A program made the translations under genes and the position numbers. From Paramecium tetraurelia (lineage: Eukaryota > Ciliophora > Oligohymenophorea > Peniculida > Parameciidae): a stretch of 64,000 nt of DNA. Shown one piece after another: positions 1-12,145 of this stretch; the stretch's first letter is position 1; every line of letters begins with the position of its first letter. Where the stretch lies: assembly GCF_000165425.1 (NCBI RefSeq), contig NW_001799244.1:126118-190117 (forward strand), given 5' to 3'. Below the pieces are notes generated by a model that had not been told where the DNA came from, searched no databases, and worked only from the letters and a program-made list of their open reading frames with translations.

Positions 1-129
1 GTGCATGTTCCTATGTTCTTTGAAGAAATGATAGATCCTAAGACAAATTTGAAGTGGTATAAATATAAAGGGAATTACTTTTAATAATAGTGGAAATAGG
101 TGGGATCAGAATTGCTGGATTTGTTTTGA
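1..129 (+). CDS. C-terminal end of an unrecognised protein
   Basis: Frame 1 is open from the first base under the ciliate code and ends at a TGA at 127-129, giving 42 residues that include three consecutive glutamines written TAA TAA TAG. Tryptophan, tyrosine and lysine are frequent and the end is ELLDLF. The 5' part lies outside the window, so the family cannot be assigned. Calling it a real gene end rests on codon use like that of the neighbouring genes and on the clean stop just before an AT-rich spacer. Confidence 0.5.
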
Positions 130-222
130 TTAATTTGAATAACAAAAATTAAGTTGTATTCTTCATTTAAAATATTGTTGTTAAAATACGAATTAAATTA
201 AATATTTTAAGACATTTTAAAA

Positions 223-2076
223 ATGTTTAAAGACATTTCTTTTATGTTCCCTTTGTCCACAGTCAATTTAACTAATACTAGGATAAGGACACTGTCTAGT
301 TTAATAGAGTCTAATGGAGGTGAAATGAGACTAAGTCCAGATGCATTAATGATTGTTGGTTCTGATGCAACAGTAGAATTATGTCAGAAATAGTTTATCA
401 AATTTAATCTTGATTTTGAATAATATCGGTACTAGTTCTTGAATGCTGATTGGGTCTCCTAATCGTTATTGCATAAAAAACTACAGCAAAAGAAGAAGTT
501 TTAATTGTTCCCGCAAGTAGAATTTCAACCTGTCTTAGAAGAAGTTCCAGAATTGACAACCAAATTAGTTTATGTAGAAGCTTTGGCTAAGACTGTGCCA
601 GTGAGAGATGAAATGACTCAGTAAGATGATGGAGACACACATGTTTACAATATCAAGGATGTCGAGTTGAGAACGAATTATGAGAAAAGGATGGAGGAAT
701 TTAGGAGGGACATTGTTAAGGAGTATAGATAAATATTGGATTATGAGTACGATTATGATTTGGATAATTTCCATAATCAAATAGATGATGGTTATGAGTA
801 TTTGTTGGAGGATTTATCCATATTAAAAAAAGAAGAGCCATAAATACTTGAGTCTGAGAAATTTTATGGTGATGATGATTGTTTGATAACTGAGACTAGG
901 AAAGTTTAATTTGATATTTTGGATGGGTTGGATCTAGGAAAATCAGTTGTTAATGTTGATTAACCAATATTGTCTGCTTAATTAAAAGAGACCAAATAAT
1001 TTAATCCTGGATTAAAAAGAAAATAGTAGTTTTGGGAGGCTAAGAAGGGATATTTTGTTTGTGAAGCTGGTGCTGCTCATAAATGTTAAAATAATGAGAT
1101 TATTGAAGAATTGGAAAAATTGTTGAAAATATACACAAATGAAAAAAATAAAGGAAGATGTATAGCTTACAGGAAAGCTATTGGATTATTAAAAGCACTT
1201 CCATATCCAATCAAATCTAGTGATGATCTCAAGGATATGCCCACAATAGGAGATAAAATTAAGAAAGAAGATAATCGAAATTATGTAAACAGGTAAATTG
1301 ACTAAAGTATAAAAGCTGGAAGGATAAGAAAAAAATGTGGCAATAGGCTAACTAAGTAGAGTTTGGGGTATAGGACCTACGACTGCTGCCACCTTCTATT
1401 TTAAAGGAATTAGAACTCTGGAGGATTTGAGAAAGAATAAACATTTACTAAATAGAAATCAATAAGTTGGTTTGCATTTGGTGGAAGATTTAGAATAGAG
1501 GATTCCAAGAGAAGAAGCTACCTTGATATATGAGATTGTGAAAGAGAGAAATCGATGATTTAAGTGGTGTGTAAGGATTGTATAAGGCAACAGCTTGTGG
1601 ATCTTATAGAAGAGAAAAGGAAACATGTGGAGATATGGATATTTTGATTACAAGGTGTGATGGGAAAAATGCTGATGATTTCCTATTAAACTTGATCACA
1701 AGATTGGAGGGGAAATTGTTAACTCATCATCTGACAATGCCAAAAAGAACTGAACAGGATTGTGAAACTTATATGGGGATTGGAAGAGTGTCTAATTAGG
1801 CTGTGCATCGAAGGATTGATCTGAAACTGTATCCAAAAGAACAGTATGGTTGTGCAGTTTTATATTTCACTGGGTCTGATCATTACAATAGAAGCATGAG
1901 ATTGTGGGCTCAAAAAAACGGATATACTTTGTAGTGATCATGGACTCTACCCTACTCAGAGAGGTGCTCATAATAAGAAGTTGTGGAAAGGAGAAGTAAT
2001 ACCATGTGAAGAAGAAATGGATGTGTATAAGATTTTAGGATTGAAATACAAACCTCCCAAGGAGAGATCGGTATGA
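223..2076 (+). CDS. Family X DNA polymerase (lambda/beta-like), reading frame broken three times
   Basis: Repair polymerase that would fill short gaps in base-excision or end-joining repair. The N-terminal ~110 residues look like a BRCT domain. Then comes an acidic linker, the lyase/helix-hairpin-helix part (ending TIGDKI, then TGKLTKV, then WGIGPTTAA), the palm with the metal-binding GDMDILIT (about 1629-1655) and the thumb (YFTGSDHYNRSMR, then GLYPTQRG). The start at 223 gives the complete BRCT region. The domains lie in three frames: frame 1 to about 1265, frame 2 to about 1550, frame 3 to about 1931, then frame 1 to the TGA at 2074. Each step is +1. None can be a GT-AG intron of the right length, because conserved residues sit right at both sides. 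Either the assembly carries single-base insertions or this copy is a young pseudogene. Confidence 0.85.
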
Positions 2077-2149
2077 TTAATTTTTATTTTGTTTTTTTAT
2101 TAATTTACTCGAACAAGATAGAAAAATATACATCAAGTCAATCAAATAT

Positions 2150-2965
2150 TCAGCTATGTTGCCCTAGTTCGTATTCTATCTATGAATTCAACCGATAGAG
2201 AGAGATTGGCAATAATTAATTGTAGCAATTCTCTGATTCTTCCGAAACTCCAACTCCCAATTTCTCTTCCTCGAAGAAAGTGTTAGTATCAATAATGGAG
2301 TATGATTTCTCATAATTTATTGGTCTCATTGCACTTTCGCTTGACATCTCTTCAATTTTAACGAGAGGAGTTGTTATTGTTTAATGTTGTTGTTCTTTTT
2401 ATGAGATTACTGAAAACACTGACACAAGGGTCAAGAGAAGCAAGACTTATTTTACCTAATCTCGATCCTCGACCTAATTGCTACAGAATTGTTAGTTGAT
2501 TTCTTATTTTAGAACTCTTATTCGTCAATTTTTGATGTTTTTCTTAAAGGTCTTCAAGTTATTTTCTCAAATCATTATTGTAGTCCAATTCTTTCTGTGC
2601 TTGTGATTCCAATTGATGTAAATATTGCTTTTTTCTGTCCCTTGAGTTTTAGGCACTTATCCTATTTCTTATCATCTATATAGTTTTCTTATCATTATCT
2701 CTCAATGGGTCATCATCTTCCTTCTTTCTTTTTATTTTCTTACTACTTGACACGATCTCTGGCTCTTCTTTATTCTTTCTCTATTTAGCCTTCTCTCTTC
2801 TCATCGTTCGCTTCATCTTTTCAACAAGCTTTTAGAAATCTTAAAAAACATTAGATAACTTAACTTACTTTGAGGATTTGATTACTACATCTCTAACAAT
2901 CCCTTCTCGGATGTTTATAAGGTTTCACTCATATACTCAAACAACTCTTGTTAGCTAGTGCTCAT
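2150..2965 (-). CDS. bZIP transcription factor
   Basis: Basic leucine-zipper DNA-binding protein. The start codon is at 2963-2965. A 29-nt intron at 2840-2868 (GTAAG...TTAAG) restores the frame. After it comes a lysine/glutamate-rich stretch and then the bZIP signature: NRISAQNSRDRKKQYLHQLE has the invariant Asn and Arg of the basic region with a heptad zipper following. After the zipper the frame must change by +1 between about 2430 and 2525. Candidate introns of 37 nt or 28 nt ending GTGTCAG would do it, and both give a total divisible by three. The downstream frame also contains a leucine/valine-rich run that could be a membrane segment if it is not intronic. The C-terminus is acidic and ends at the TGA at 2150-2152. 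Family call sure, exon 3 structure unsure. Confidence 0.8.
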
Positions 2966-3357
2966 TCCAGAAAGATTTATATTATTTTATTACATTAAAA
3001 AACGATTAATTTTCTTCGCTAAATACACCAACTTCGTGAAATAACTGCAATCTAATATAATTGAATCACATTTATAAATCCAAATTTTATATCATTAATA
3101 CACCAGCATCTTAATCACCTCCTTTTTAACTGTATTTCTCAAAAGTAATCATCCTATTAAAAATATCATTTCTTCACTAAATATCGTTTTTAAATTATTA
3201 TTTACTAAATTTCTAAATAAAACTTATTACACGTTCTAATTATGTAAATTGAATAATATATATAACAACTTAAGTAACTGAAAATAATATGCTATAAAAT
3301 AACAAATTATTATTATTGGAACAAAATGAACACTACTTGATATTCTTTGTATGATAC

Positions 3358-3561
3358 ATGGGATTCACTAAGAAATTATTACAAATCACACAAGATAATG
3401 ATGAGAACTATATCTCAATAGAGGTAGGATCAAAATAGAAGGTAACTACTTCTGGTATGTTGAGTGATAGGAGTGATATTTTGAAGATAACTAGTCATAT
3501 TGGTGATAAAACTGGGGATCTTAGGTTTTAGATTGTTTTTTTAGGCTTTCTGATTTTTTGA
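3358..3561 (+). CDS. Small open reading frame, 67 residues, doubtful
   Basis: An ATG at 3358 opens a frame to the TGA at 3559. It encodes a charged, serine/isoleucine/lysine-rich peptide with one TAG glutamine and a hydrophobic end. It resembles no family I know. It sits alone in the 660-nt spacer between the divergent bZIP gene and the secreted-protein gene, so it may be chance. Codon use is compatible with coding. Confidence 0.25.
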
Positions 3562-3629
3562 TAATGGTATTGGAACTGATGAAATATAAATTTTTGATCG
3601 TTTTTCAATTATTAATATATAATATATTC

Positions 3630-4457
3630 ATGAGGACACTAATTCTCACAGTGCTAATTTGCTTTGGTGCTTCACAAATGTTGAGAGGTACACCCAAAGC
3701 CTTGATTGAAGAAGAACAAGGTAAATGAGATGATTTAGAGAAGCAATCTTCGAGGCCGAATAGGAAGATTAAAGTTTTTATGTAGGGAGAGATGATGTTT
3801 CAGCTGAAACCCTGTAAGGAGATTAAAATTAAGAGGTCGAAGCTAGTTTGGCAGTGTTTAAGAGTGACGATACTCCAATGGTTTATGTGGAGGAATCGAC
3901 TGATTCAAGTATTGAATAGAGTTAATTAAAAGCCCAACTAGATGGTGTTGAGTAGTAGGAATCTTTGAAGATAGAGAAGATTGAAGATTAGGTGCAGTAA
4001 GAATATCATCGATAATAAAGAGCTGAAGACTTGCAAGAAGCAACGACTGAGTCAGCAAATTATGTCGATAAAGCTATATCTTTGGAGGGAGACACTGAAG
4101 CAGAACCAATTTAGAATTCTTCGACTGATGTGGTGTTGAATATTGCACCAAAGACTGAATCTCTCAGTAGTTCTGAGAGTACCAAGAAGCATGTTTATGT
4201 TTACAATCGTAAATGGATTTTCGAATACTTTATTTAGCTTTGGCCAAGAAGCCTTTTGTTGGCATCAAGTTCCCACCAATGCCAGTCACCAAGGATCGTA
4301 ACTACTTGTCCAATTCTGATACTTTAACTATCAAGTTGCCACCATGGTCAGAACAAAGCAACCACAGAGTAGAGGATGACTTAGAGTTCTTCCAGTTCAT
4401 TAGACGTATTAAACTATTGAGTATGTAGCATCTGATGTATCAGTTAATGAATATTGA
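3630..4457 (+). CDS. Secreted or vesicular acidic protein of unknown function
   Basis: About 251 residues. The first 17 residues (MRTLILTVLICFGASQM) are a clear signal peptide. The body is rich in Glu, Gln, Asp and Ser with many TAA/TAG glutamines. The C-terminus is different in character: KKPFVGIKFPPMPVTK, then a proline- and tryptophan-containing stretch ending KLLINEY. Three introns are needed: 3721-3740 (20 nt, ends TTTAGAG, so the second of two adjacent AGs must be used), about 4210-4238 (29 nt, TAG) and about 4421-4443 (23 nt, CAG). Together they give a length divisible by three and a stop at 4455-4457. A role in dense-core secretory organelles would fit the composition, but that is only a guess. 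Confidence 0.65.
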
Positions 4458-4524
4458 TCTAATATTATTATATATTTCATTCTTTTTTACAAGTTAAGCA
4501 TAACAATAGTTATAATAATTAAAA

Positions 4525-7500
4525 ATGCAACAAGAGGACAAGAAGAAAGCAGACTCTGGGAAACTGGAGACAATTGTAAGAATGCCCATTTAACTTAGAA
4601 AATTATGAACGGATTTACTGACAAGGAATGGAGCAATTTGGATAAAATAGAAAGAATTGAACTAACCCTGGAGGACTTTGGGAGAATGAATGTAATTTAG
4701 ATGTTCAAAAACTTGAAGTCCTTGACCTTAATTAATGTTGGCATCACTGTTATTGAAGTATTCACTCATTTATTTAACTAGGGATTAGATGATTTAAATA
4801 AATTGGAAGAATTAAATTTGAATGAGAATTAGATACTCAAATTGTCTGGTTTGAAAGGAACAACCAATTTAAGAGCCCTTTACATATCTCATAATGCCAT
4901 CCAGAAGTTGGAGGGATTGGAGCAATTGACCAAATTGGAAACATTGTGGCTTTGCGATAATAAAATAGATACCATTTAAAACCTGGATTAACTAGTCAAT
5001 CTAAAGCAACTTTGGTTGGCAGCCAATTCCATCAGCAACTTAAGAACCTCTTTGGATAAATTGAAGAGCTTATATGATTTAAACATAAGTGGCAATAAAA
5101 TATGCAGTTTCAAAGAAGCCTTGAATTTGAATCGTTTACCCAATCTCAAAGTGTTGGCATTTTATGATCCCCACTTCGGTGATAATCCTATATGTAACCT
5201 ATGCAATTACCAAACCTATGTACTCTACCATCTAAGAAACATCTTTAAATTAGACACTCTTATGATTTCAGACGATCAAAAATCCTTTGCTGAAGGCACC
5301 TTCATGAAAAAGAAAATGTATTATAATATGAGAATAAAAACAATGCAGAGAACCTTTTCGACCTTATGTAAGTTATTGAAAAAAGGCAAAAAAATAAAGA
5401 ATGATTCATTGTGTGAAGACATTTCTAATTTAAACATCAAATTAGCTCAGGAATAGGACAAAGAGAGATAGCAACTTTTAGAAAATAAATAAGAGGAGTA
5501 TGAGAATCAAAATGAAATTTACAATAGCATTAAAAAAAAAGTGTATGATTATTGCAATCAAAGCATACATAAACTAATTACTGAATTAGAAACAGGAGGC
5601 AATATTAGATTGGAAGAAGGAAAAACAAATGAAAAATGGTATGGTTCTTGTGTTGATCTAATCAATTCAAGATTCCATGCAGAAACTATGGGCAAGTATG
5701 GCATCAAAGATATACAAATAAAAAGAGTTGTTAGAATCCACAATAAATTCATAAGAAATAAATTCGAAGAAAAAATGGAATCATTGGTTGATGTTTCAAG
5801 TCAAAGTCACAAGAAATCCCTTGAGTATTTATTCTATGGAGTCGATCCTAACTTTCCCTCTGAAATCTACAATGTAATCGAAGAGGGATTTAGAGGATGT
5901 CAAGTAAAGAATTTTAATATCTCAAGGAATCTCAATCTATAGGATTAAGTCCATACACACCCTTGGTAAATAGTATATTGGGTGCTGATGCCTCCAGAAT
6001 TCAACATCTTTTGAATGGGTAAGATCATGCTCAAAAATTAAGCAAAAGATTTATCAAAAGAAGGTATATTTGAATTAATCATAGATTGTACTATTAAAAA
6101 TACAATGTAATTCCACCTGGAGTAATCCTCATATGCAAAGTCTTAATGATTAAGTCAGTTGCTGATTAAAAACAACCCTATTTCAATCCAGAATAACCAT
6201 GGAGTGAGATGCTCCAAAAATATCCCATAGATGGCAAATAATACTAGGATGAATACACAGTCTATAGAGAGTTGGAATCTGATTCAAAACATAAATTATG
6301 GTTTGTTCTAGATAATAATCTTGTACTGCCTGAATACTTTGCTGAATTCGAGTATGTTATGTAATCTCCACTTTAAAATAAAATTGCCGACTTTGGATCT
6401 GCCTTAGGGATTCTTGAGCAAGAGGGAGACGATTTCATTACTCCTGCCAATATTAATAAATGCAGAGACAACATAAATGATTTATACAATCAGTTGGCTG
6501 ATGATTTGAATAGTTATCAATTTGAGAATCTGGAGGAATATCCCACTTATGAATTGAAAGCCTAAGATTTAGACAGATCAGAAAGTGCATCCCTTAAGCC
6601 TGCTTTAGTCAATTACTTCAAATACTGTTTAAGCAGATCGACTCTTTATGAACTAAACCCTAATTTGGTTGGCACACCAAATTTAAATGAAATATTGAAG
6701 AATCAAACTCTATTCTTGAATTTAAGTAATTGTTCTGTTTAAGATATAACATTTGTCAAGGGGCAATTTCACACTCTCATTCTTAGTTACAATAAGATAA
6801 GCAATATTACAGGTTTGAACGAATTGCCAAATCTAACTAGACTTGATTTATCACATAATGAAATATCCAATCTTAACGGTTTACAAGGCCTAAGTCATTT
6901 AGAAGTTTTAGATCTGACTCATAATAATATACAGGATGTGGATTAAATTGCAATTCTTAAATACAATCAATCATTGAAAAATCTATGTGTAGTATTTAAT
7001 CCAATTAGTGAATACAAAGAAACCAGAAAGGAAATAGTTATGATCCTCAATAATTTGGCATTCTTGGATCATCTGCCCATCAATGAAGAAGATAGGGAAC
7101 CAACAACAAATTAGAAATAATTAATTACTACAGGGATGTTGCAAACATTCAGTAAAGTTTAACATGATTGGAAATAACACATCTAAACAGTTATGATTAC
7201 ACATCAAAAGTTGAGTAGTATGAAAGGTTTGGAAGGCTTGGTTCAATTGAGACATTTGAATCTGGGGCATAATAAGATCACTTAAATTACATCAATTTAG
7301 GATTCAGTCTTGCTGGAAGAACTTAATCTAGAAAAAAACTCTATTATTCAAATTTAAGAATTGGATAACATGTAATACTTAAAGAAATTGGAATTGGGAG
7401 GGAATAAGATATTCTAGATAGATGGCATATCTAATTTAATCAATCTAATGCAATTGTCTCTTGAAGATAATGCGATTCTTAATCTAAAAGAATTTCCAGA

Positions 7501-8671
7501 TTTGAAGAGCTTAATGGAGATATATTTAGGAAACAATAATATTACGAATTAAAAAGAAATCAATAATATAAAACATCTACAAAAACTTATTATTTTAGAT
7601 TTATCTGGAAATCCATTTGCAAGAGACACTAATTATAGATCCTATGTACTTTATATCATTCCAAAGTTAAAGGTCTTAGATGGAATCTCTATTGAGGCCT
7701 CTGAATAACAGATGGCTAAAAATTTGTTTACTGGTCGTCTGACTGAAGAGATTCTATTCTCTAGACTTCAAGGTTAGCCTGCTAATAAGATCACTGAACT
7801 TTGCTTATAGAATTGTGAATTGAGAGATTTCGAAGATGTGTTCAATGTTCAACAATTCCCTTAGTTGGTTGAATTGGATTTAAGTTAAAATTTATTTACT
7901 TCTACTAAAATGCTTGGGTTTTTGCCTCAATTAAAAATTTTAATATTAACTTCTAATAAAATAGAAACTCTGTTATATCCAACTGATTTTAACTAAAAAA
8001 AGGGATTGAATGGATGTCAGTAATTGCAGATTTTGGATATTTCATAGAATTGTTTGAAAGAATTTAATGGATTGCAATATTGTTTATTGAAGGATTTAAA
8101 AATAATGAAATGTGAAAAAAATGAAATTATTCGAGTTGACTATTTGGAAAATTTGAAATAATTAAAGGAGCTAGATTTAAATTATAATAAAGTAAGATAA
8201 TTTGATCCTTAATCATTTGCTGGACAAAATCCTATTAAATGTTTAAAAATAGATGGAAACGGATTGAAGAATTTCTAAAACATATAAAAACTATTTAAAT
8301 TACTTGTACAAATTTATACATATTGTAGCATCTATTCGCTAATTCAAATAGGATTAATGACCTGCCTGATATCGAACATTTATGTGCTCTAACTCAACTT
8401 AAAGAATTGGAACTTGTAGGAAATTCTTTGAGTAGAAGACCAGGATATCGATAAATGGTTTTAAGAAAGTTGCCAACCATATTATATCTCGATGGAAGAG
8501 TAAAATAACGCATGAATATTATTATAGGAAGTAACACAGGAGGAGAGAGAAAGACTAGAACTAGTTGATAGACAGGCTGTACTACCTCAAATGTAGATTT
8601 AATAATAACCAAACACTAAAGTGCCAGTCAAATTAAGTTCAATCAACTTTGATGGGATTTTCAGCAAATGA
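4525..8671 (+). CDS. LRRC9-like leucine-rich repeat protein
   Basis: 1342 residues from six exons; introns at 4576-4598, 5904-5926 (AAG), 6064-6084, 8306-8328 and 8500-8527. An N-terminal LRR block (repeats of the type LxxLxLxxNxI, e.g. LYISHNAIQKLEGL) is followed by an LRR cap with NPICNLCNYQTYVLYHLRNI. A central helical/unknown region of about 400 residues comes next, then a second long LRR array (e.g. LDLSHNEISNLNGL) ending in a cap and EEVTQEERER-like helix. The double LRR array with a non-repeat middle and the total length match vertebrate LRRC9 (about 1450 residues). The family is associated with cilia, so a ciliary role is inferred, not shown. No frame breaks were found across 4 kb once introns are removed, which makes this a good reference gene for the window. 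Confidence 0.8.
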
Positions 8672-9277
8672 AATATAAAAATTTATAATTTTAATGAGAA
8701 TAATAACTAACCAATATATTCAAAGTTATTGAGCATATTAAATTGATTTTATTAAAATTTAATTTATGATATACCAAATTGCTCAAAGATCATAAATCAA
8801 AGTAAATTGGATTAAATAAAATGCAAAGTCATTTGATAAATATTTCTGAATATTGATTTGGTTCATCAAGCTTTCATTTATTATTTTGTAAATTGAATTG
8901 AACAATTAATAATTATAAGAGTTCTAATATATTTTGAGTTGCAGATTCATATGAACGTATCAGGCTAGACTGCTATCTAATTATATGAAATAATTTTTAA
9001 TTTTCTTTGGGATCTGTTAAGAAATAAATTAGAATTCGAAATATTTTGAAAATGCAACTTTAATTATTTATGTGCAATAAGTATTTGAGTTTTATTGTGT
9101 TTAAATATATTATTAATATTCTATATATTTATTGAAAGAGGAGTCTAACTTAAATGAAGACTATTATAAAACCAGTAAACATTATTATAATAATTGATTA
9201 TCAATTTAAAGAAGAATTGAGGTGGATTGGAAATTTGAAAACTAATAATTGGTTTAATCATATTATATTTTCAAACT
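8672..9277. other. Intergenic spacer, no gene seen
   Basis: About 600 nt of very AT-rich sequence between the LRRC9-like gene and the Myb gene. All frames contain frequent TGA or lack coding character. No promoter motif or terminator stands out. Confidence 0.6.
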
Positions 9278-10375
9278 ATGTCTGCGAGTTCTAAAAGTGA
9301 CGATGAATTCTTCTTTTTTCACAAATATAAGTAGATTCTGGTATCGTTCAGTTACTGTGCACCCTTATTTAGTTGGTATGTTATAGATGATTTCAAAGAT
9401 AATTATTTTTTATTTTTAACAAGGAAATATCCTCTTACTAAGTGATGTTTTAAGAATTCCTCGATGGATTAGGAAGCCTGAAGCATAAACCTGTTGCCTT
9501 GAAGCAAGTGAAAAAGATTTTAAAGATCGAAGAAAAAAGTTTACCTAAAAACATAACAAATTACTTTGTAGAATTTACTAAACATACTTCGCATAAGTGG
9601 TAACGAAAGGATAAAATGATTTTTATATGGACAACTCTAAAATATTTAGAGAAACAGGGTCGTACAGACTTAAAACCCGTATGAAATTATGTTTAAATTG
9701 ATTAGAACGATGACGATTGGATAGCACTATCAGAAATCCTTGGGGCACCTCCTGAACTGTTGAATTCGAAATGGATAGGAATGTTAAAAACCGATTTGAA
9801 ACAGTCTCCATGGACTCCTGAAGAGGATGATCTTCTCAGAAAAGTGATGACGCAAAAATTTATTTCTTGGACCCATGTTGCTTTGGAGTATAACCGTGCA
9901 AGTCCAATTATGAGACATGCAAAATAAGTGAGGGAACGTTGGAATAATTACCTGGACCCTGAGTTAAATAAATTCCCATGGACTGAATCAGAATAAATCC
10001 AACTCCTGCAGTTAGTTTAAAATCAAGGAAAAAAGTGGTCTGTGATTTCGAAATAAATTAAAGGAAGAACTGAAAACTAAGTCAAAAACGCTTACAATTC
10101 CTTGATAAATTCTTACAGAAGGAATCATGTACCCTTTTTTCCTTAAAAAATATTAGATGTAAACCCTCGACTCAGACGAGACCATTGTTTCTAAATTATT
10201 ATCCAAACTAGATCCCCCACTCTTACAAGCCAATGCAAGCACTCCCATGATTTAACCGATGCCCCCTCTTCAACAACAATTACTTATGTAGGCTTTGCTT
10301 TTCGAAAGATTGAAAAGCATGGCCTTTTTTGCTCAATTACCAGGTTTTCTGGCAGCCCAACAATAGCAAAGTTGA
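9278..10375 (+). CDS. Myb/SANT-repeat DNA-binding protein
   Basis: About 320 residues. The centre holds Myb-type repeats: a degenerate one (DDDWIALSEILG...SKWIGML), then WTPEEDDLLRKVM...WTHVA...ERWNNYLDPEL, then FPWTESEQIQLLQLV...WSVISKQIKGRTENQVKNAY. These are the spaced tryptophans and the R2R3 recognition-helix pattern. The tail is glutamine- and methionine/proline-rich (LQQQLLMQALLFERLK). Introns: 9341-9372, 9376-9423 (AAG; the first two are less certain because only three bases separate them), 9679-9705 and 10129-10156. With all four removed the frame is open from the ATG at 9278 to the TGA at 10373. Likely a transcription factor or telomere/chromatin binder; a related gene lies at 40616-41578. 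Confidence 0.8.
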
Positions 10376-11307
10376 TATTTATTTATTGTATATGCACGTC
10401 ATTATTATTAATATTCATTCATTATGGACTCCACCCTACTTCAATTCACTACAATTACCTCGATGTATCACCTCCTTCCAAAGTATAGTAAACTTTTCTT
10501 ATTTCAATATTATTCAAACTCATGCACATAGAATATGAACGCATAGATGTTGAGTCTCTCGTAATTACGGTTGTATTCTATCAATATTAATTGCCAATTT
10601 CTAGATCTTACTTCCTAAACGAAGTTTAGTAATAAATATCAGGATTTCTATAGGCTAGTGTTAATGCTTAAAAAAAATATTAAACCTTGTTAATTCTATA
10701 AATTCTTTAACAATAAACTTATGAATCACTAAAAAATTTCAAAAAGATTTCATTAGCAAAGCTGATTTAAATTATAGTATAAGATACTAAAATGATGATA
10801 TAATTCAAATTAATTATATAAAAATTTAATATTTCCAATAGCAAAATGAATGAAAAACCTCAATTTTAATCAATAACAAAATCATATATCAATTTAGGCT
10901 TTAAAATTATTAATTATTGAGTAACAGTTCTTTACATTTATGGACATCGCTAATTTCAAGACAATTATCTTCGAAGCTAAGAAATTATAGAGCATAAGAA
11001 AATAGAAAAATATTTATAGACTCAGATAGAAAGTCTTTAAATAGGAATTTTAATATAGCTAAATTATATTAACCTTATATCTCTTCATTTTTATGTTAAA
11101 TTATTAAGTCTTTACAATTTCTTTTTGATATTCAATTATAAATAGCATAAATAGACTAATCAAAATGAAGCAACTTCAAAATCAATTGGATTTTTGTATT
11201 TTGTTTAAATAGAGCTGCTTGATGTTAGTTTAGGCTGGACTTCTAAACTCTAATTTCTCAAATGATTATATATATTAAAATATTAATGTGCGATTTTGAA
11301 TTAATTT
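10376..11307. other. Intergenic spacer with one doubtful 62-residue ORF
   Basis: About 930 nt, AT-rich. The only frame with coding flavour is 10940-11128 on the plus strand (starts MDIANFKTIIFEAKKLQ, ends in a hydrophobic stretch). It has no recognisable relatives and no supporting intron. Elsewhere nothing is seen. Confidence 0.4.
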
Positions 11308-11698
11308 TCAATCAAATAAACCTCCCATATCAACATCTTCTTCTGGTTCTTCAGCCTTCTTAACCTCCTTTGCAGGTTCAGCTTTCTTAGTTTCTACTGC
11401 AGCTGGTGTTGCTGTAGCTTATGCTGCTGGTGTGCTTCCTGCATTTCCACTGCTTCCATGTAATAAATCACCAACTTTTTTCCCTTTCAATGCCTTTTCA
11501 AAAACCTTAGTCCAAATTGGTTCAACTCTCAAATTAGCTGCCTTAATGATCTTAGCTAATTTAGTTGAATCGATCTGATTAGATAGATTCATGTACATCT
11601 TGATTATCTTCATACAAGATGAGAGCAGCATAAGTGCATGCAGTCTCTGAAGTAGCTTAGTCTGCAATTGGTCTAGTGTCTTTAGCTGCTTTTGCCAT
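11308..11698 (-). CDS. RPLP1: 60S acidic ribosomal protein P1
   Basis: Stalk protein that recruits elongation factors to the large subunit. 122 residues from two exons; the 22-nt intron 11575-11596 (GTACA...CTAATCAG) joins YEDNQD to IDSTKLAKIIKAAN. The helical N-terminal domain contains CTYAALILYED. It is followed by WTKVFEKALKGKKVGDLL, an alanine-rich hinge and the acidic tail EEPEEDVDMGGLFD, a variant of the universal EESDDDMGFGLFD end. The M-GLFD ending separates P proteins from other proteins, and the N-terminal sequence favours P1 over P2. Convergent with no close neighbour. Confidence 0.93.
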
Positions 11699-12145
11699 TC
11701 AATTTTAAATATAATTATTAAAAAGATATAAATTTTTATGTATGCATATTACTCTATCTCTATTTTCATTGTAGAATTCCTTTTTTCATATATATATTGA
11801 AATATAATAAACTTAGGAATTCAAAATCTATTAACATAAAAGAATAATCACAATTCCATTATATCATTTTTAATAATACTTATCCTGGAATTAAATAATA
11901 CCATAAACAAATACCAACTTATATTCATCTAACAATTAGGTTTCTGTCTATAATTTGCAAACAAATAAAAATATTAATTTTTTTTCATAACTTAACTTGG
12001 CTTCTCGTGGTCGACATTTATAATTTGATCATCTTGTTACTTAGAGGCATAGATATTTACAAAAAAGGGCTTTCTCATTTCAGGAGTATATTGTATATAT
12101 ACATTATTATTATATAATTAATTCAATCAATTAATTATATTAATA
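11699..12145. other. Intergenic spacer between divergent genes
   Basis: About 450 nt of AT-rich sequence between the start of the P1 gene and the start of the zinc-binding gene. It must hold both promoters. I see no distinctive regulatory motif. Confidence 0.5.

Noticed and set aside
5558-5752. Minus-strand ORF inside the LRRC9-like gene
   Set aside because: Antisense shadow of a continuous 4-kb LRR coding region.
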